Shown piece after piece: positions 6,613 through 7,267 of a stretch of 7,267 nucleotides of DNA. The DNA lies in the NCBI GenBank assembly GCA_009778255.1, contig WRKD01000119.1:1-7267 (forward strand). The letters are read 5' to 3'. The number at the start of each line of letters is the position of its first letter. Position 1 is the stretch's first letter. Under the pieces are notes generated by a model, which ran no database searches, was not told the DNA's origin, and was given only the letters and a program-made list of their open reading frames with translations. The stretch is from Bacillota bacterium. GTDB lineage: Bacteria; Bacillota; Dehalobacteriia; UBA4068. The translations under genes were made by a program, and so were the position numbers.

Positions 6613-7267
6613 TTATTTTGGCGTCCCTCGGTTGGCGCCGGTCTCTTTAAGTTCCGTTAAATATCCCTCATATTTTTCCTTCCGCTTCAGCAGGTCAATT
6701 AACGCTGCCTGGACTTGCTCAGGCGTCATTGCTTCGTCATGCTCCGCCGCGTCGGTTTTTTCCATAGCGCTCAGGTATTCCGCTATATGCTTGTCTATAT
6801 TTGCCAGCTTCTTTTGCAATATTTCTGAATTAAAGCATTTGTCATCGCTGTTTTGCGCTCTGATTTTGGTGCCGTCAACCGCCAACAGCTCCTTGTTGTA
6901 TAACTTCAACTTGTCGCATAGCTTAACAAATTCTCGAAATACCAGCTTTAGACTTTTGGCGTTCTCCTTCCTGAAATCCGCTATCGTCCTAAAATCCGGC
7001 ACGAGCTTCCCAATCAGCCACATCACCTCTATGTTACGGCAGCATTCGGTCATCAGTTTGCGGCTTGAGCGTATCCGGTTGTAATACCCGTAGACATATA
7101 GCTTTAGCATGTCGGAGGGGTTATAAGCTGGGCAACCTGTGATTGCTGGTTTGCTTTTTCTAAACTTCATCGCCGTTAAATCTAGGCTATCGATAAACGC
7201 GTCGATCACCCGTACCGGGTTATCCTCACCGACAAAATCCTCAATGCAGTCAGGCATCAACATCATC
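6613..7267 (-). pseudogene. IS1182-type transposase, N-terminal fragment, 5' end outside window
   Basis: At least 217 residues are visible. IEDFVGEDNPVRVIDAF (8-24) is the typical N-terminal domain of IS1182/IS5-like transposases, followed by YNPSDMLKLYVYGYYNRIRSSRKL (48-71 region) and DFRTIADFRK (91-100). VDGTK (130-134) holds the first catalytic Asp, D131. A charged, probably coiled segment follows (about 147-207), which ends in a stop at 6613. Intact relatives, as I recall them, are around 450-550 residues, and their true starts lie some residues before the MLMP region, so the start codon is probably beyond the right edge. The second catalytic Asp region (usually ADKGY-like) is absent from both fragments. 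An internal deletion of roughly 130-200 codons plus a frame change is the simplest explanation. Confidence 0.85.

Larger units (their letters stand above)
6338..7267 (-). mobile_element. Remnant of an IS1182-type insertion sequence, right end outside window
   Basis: The two transposase pieces described separately belong to one IS1182-like element reading leftward. The downstream end must lie between the tRNA terminator (6246) and the C-terminal stop (6338). The boundary cannot be set because the other terminal inverted repeat is beyond the window. Since the central catalytic part is missing, the copy is not autonomous. An intact relative elsewhere in the genome could in principle still act on its ends if both are present. 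Confidence 0.8.

Noticed and set aside
6599..7084. Plus-strand open frame of 161 codons, Ser- and Phe-rich
   Set aside because: It is the antisense of the transposase N-terminal fragment, with composition typical of a shadow frame.
1..7267. CRISPR array, defence island, toxin-antitoxin or phage genes
   Set aside because: No regularly spaced repeats and no matching protein motifs were found on either strand.

Overview
The window looks like a chromosomal segment from a low-to-moderate GC, Gram-positive-type anaerobe, probably a clostridial member of the Bacillota. This rests on gene content and organisation: AAAGGAG-type ribosome binding sites, a YlqF/RbgA ribosome-assembly GTPase, three C-terminal SLH domains on a secreted protein, and a CsaB-type pyruvyl transferase. 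The exact genus cannot be read from the sequence.

Positions 1 to about 6020 hold one leftward (minus-strand) gene block. In transcription order it contains ylqF/rbgA (5946 to 5041), a 1007-residue secreted protein with a phosphodiester glycosidase domain and three SLH domains (4996 to 1973), and a large gene that runs off the left edge (1964 to 1). The last gene fuses a family-4-type glycosyltransferase (residues 1 to about 360) to a CsaB-like polysaccharide pyruvyl transferase (about 370 onward). The last two genes are 8 bp apart, and the downstream ribosome binding site overlaps the upstream stop codon. They make functional sense together: CsaB-type enzymes put the pyruvate ketal on secondary cell-wall polymer, and SLH domains bind that pyruvylated polymer. 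One gene may therefore build the anchor and the other encode an enzyme that hangs from it. No strong promoter was seen between ylqF and the SLH gene, so all three may be co-transcribed from the promoter at about 5991 to 6020.

Positions 5997 to 6250 form a small divergent unit. On the plus strand a promoter (6063 to 6091) drives a tRNA-Ser with anticodon CGA (6119 to 6207, CCA encoded). A perfect 14-bp inverted repeat that can serve as terminator follows.

Positions 6338 to 7267 hold the remains of an IS1182-type insertion sequence on the minus strand, cut by the right window edge. Its transposase is broken: an N-terminal piece carries the first catalytic Asp (VDGTK) and a C-terminal piece carries the last catalytic Glu (VEHPFGT). 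The middle, where the second Asp should be, is missing, and the two pieces lie in different frames. The element cannot encode an active transposase as it stands.

I see no CRISPR array, toxin-antitoxin pair, phage gene or clear new defence system. The most notable content is the cell-surface pair, a fused glycosyltransferase-CsaB beside an SLH-anchored phosphodiester glycosidase.
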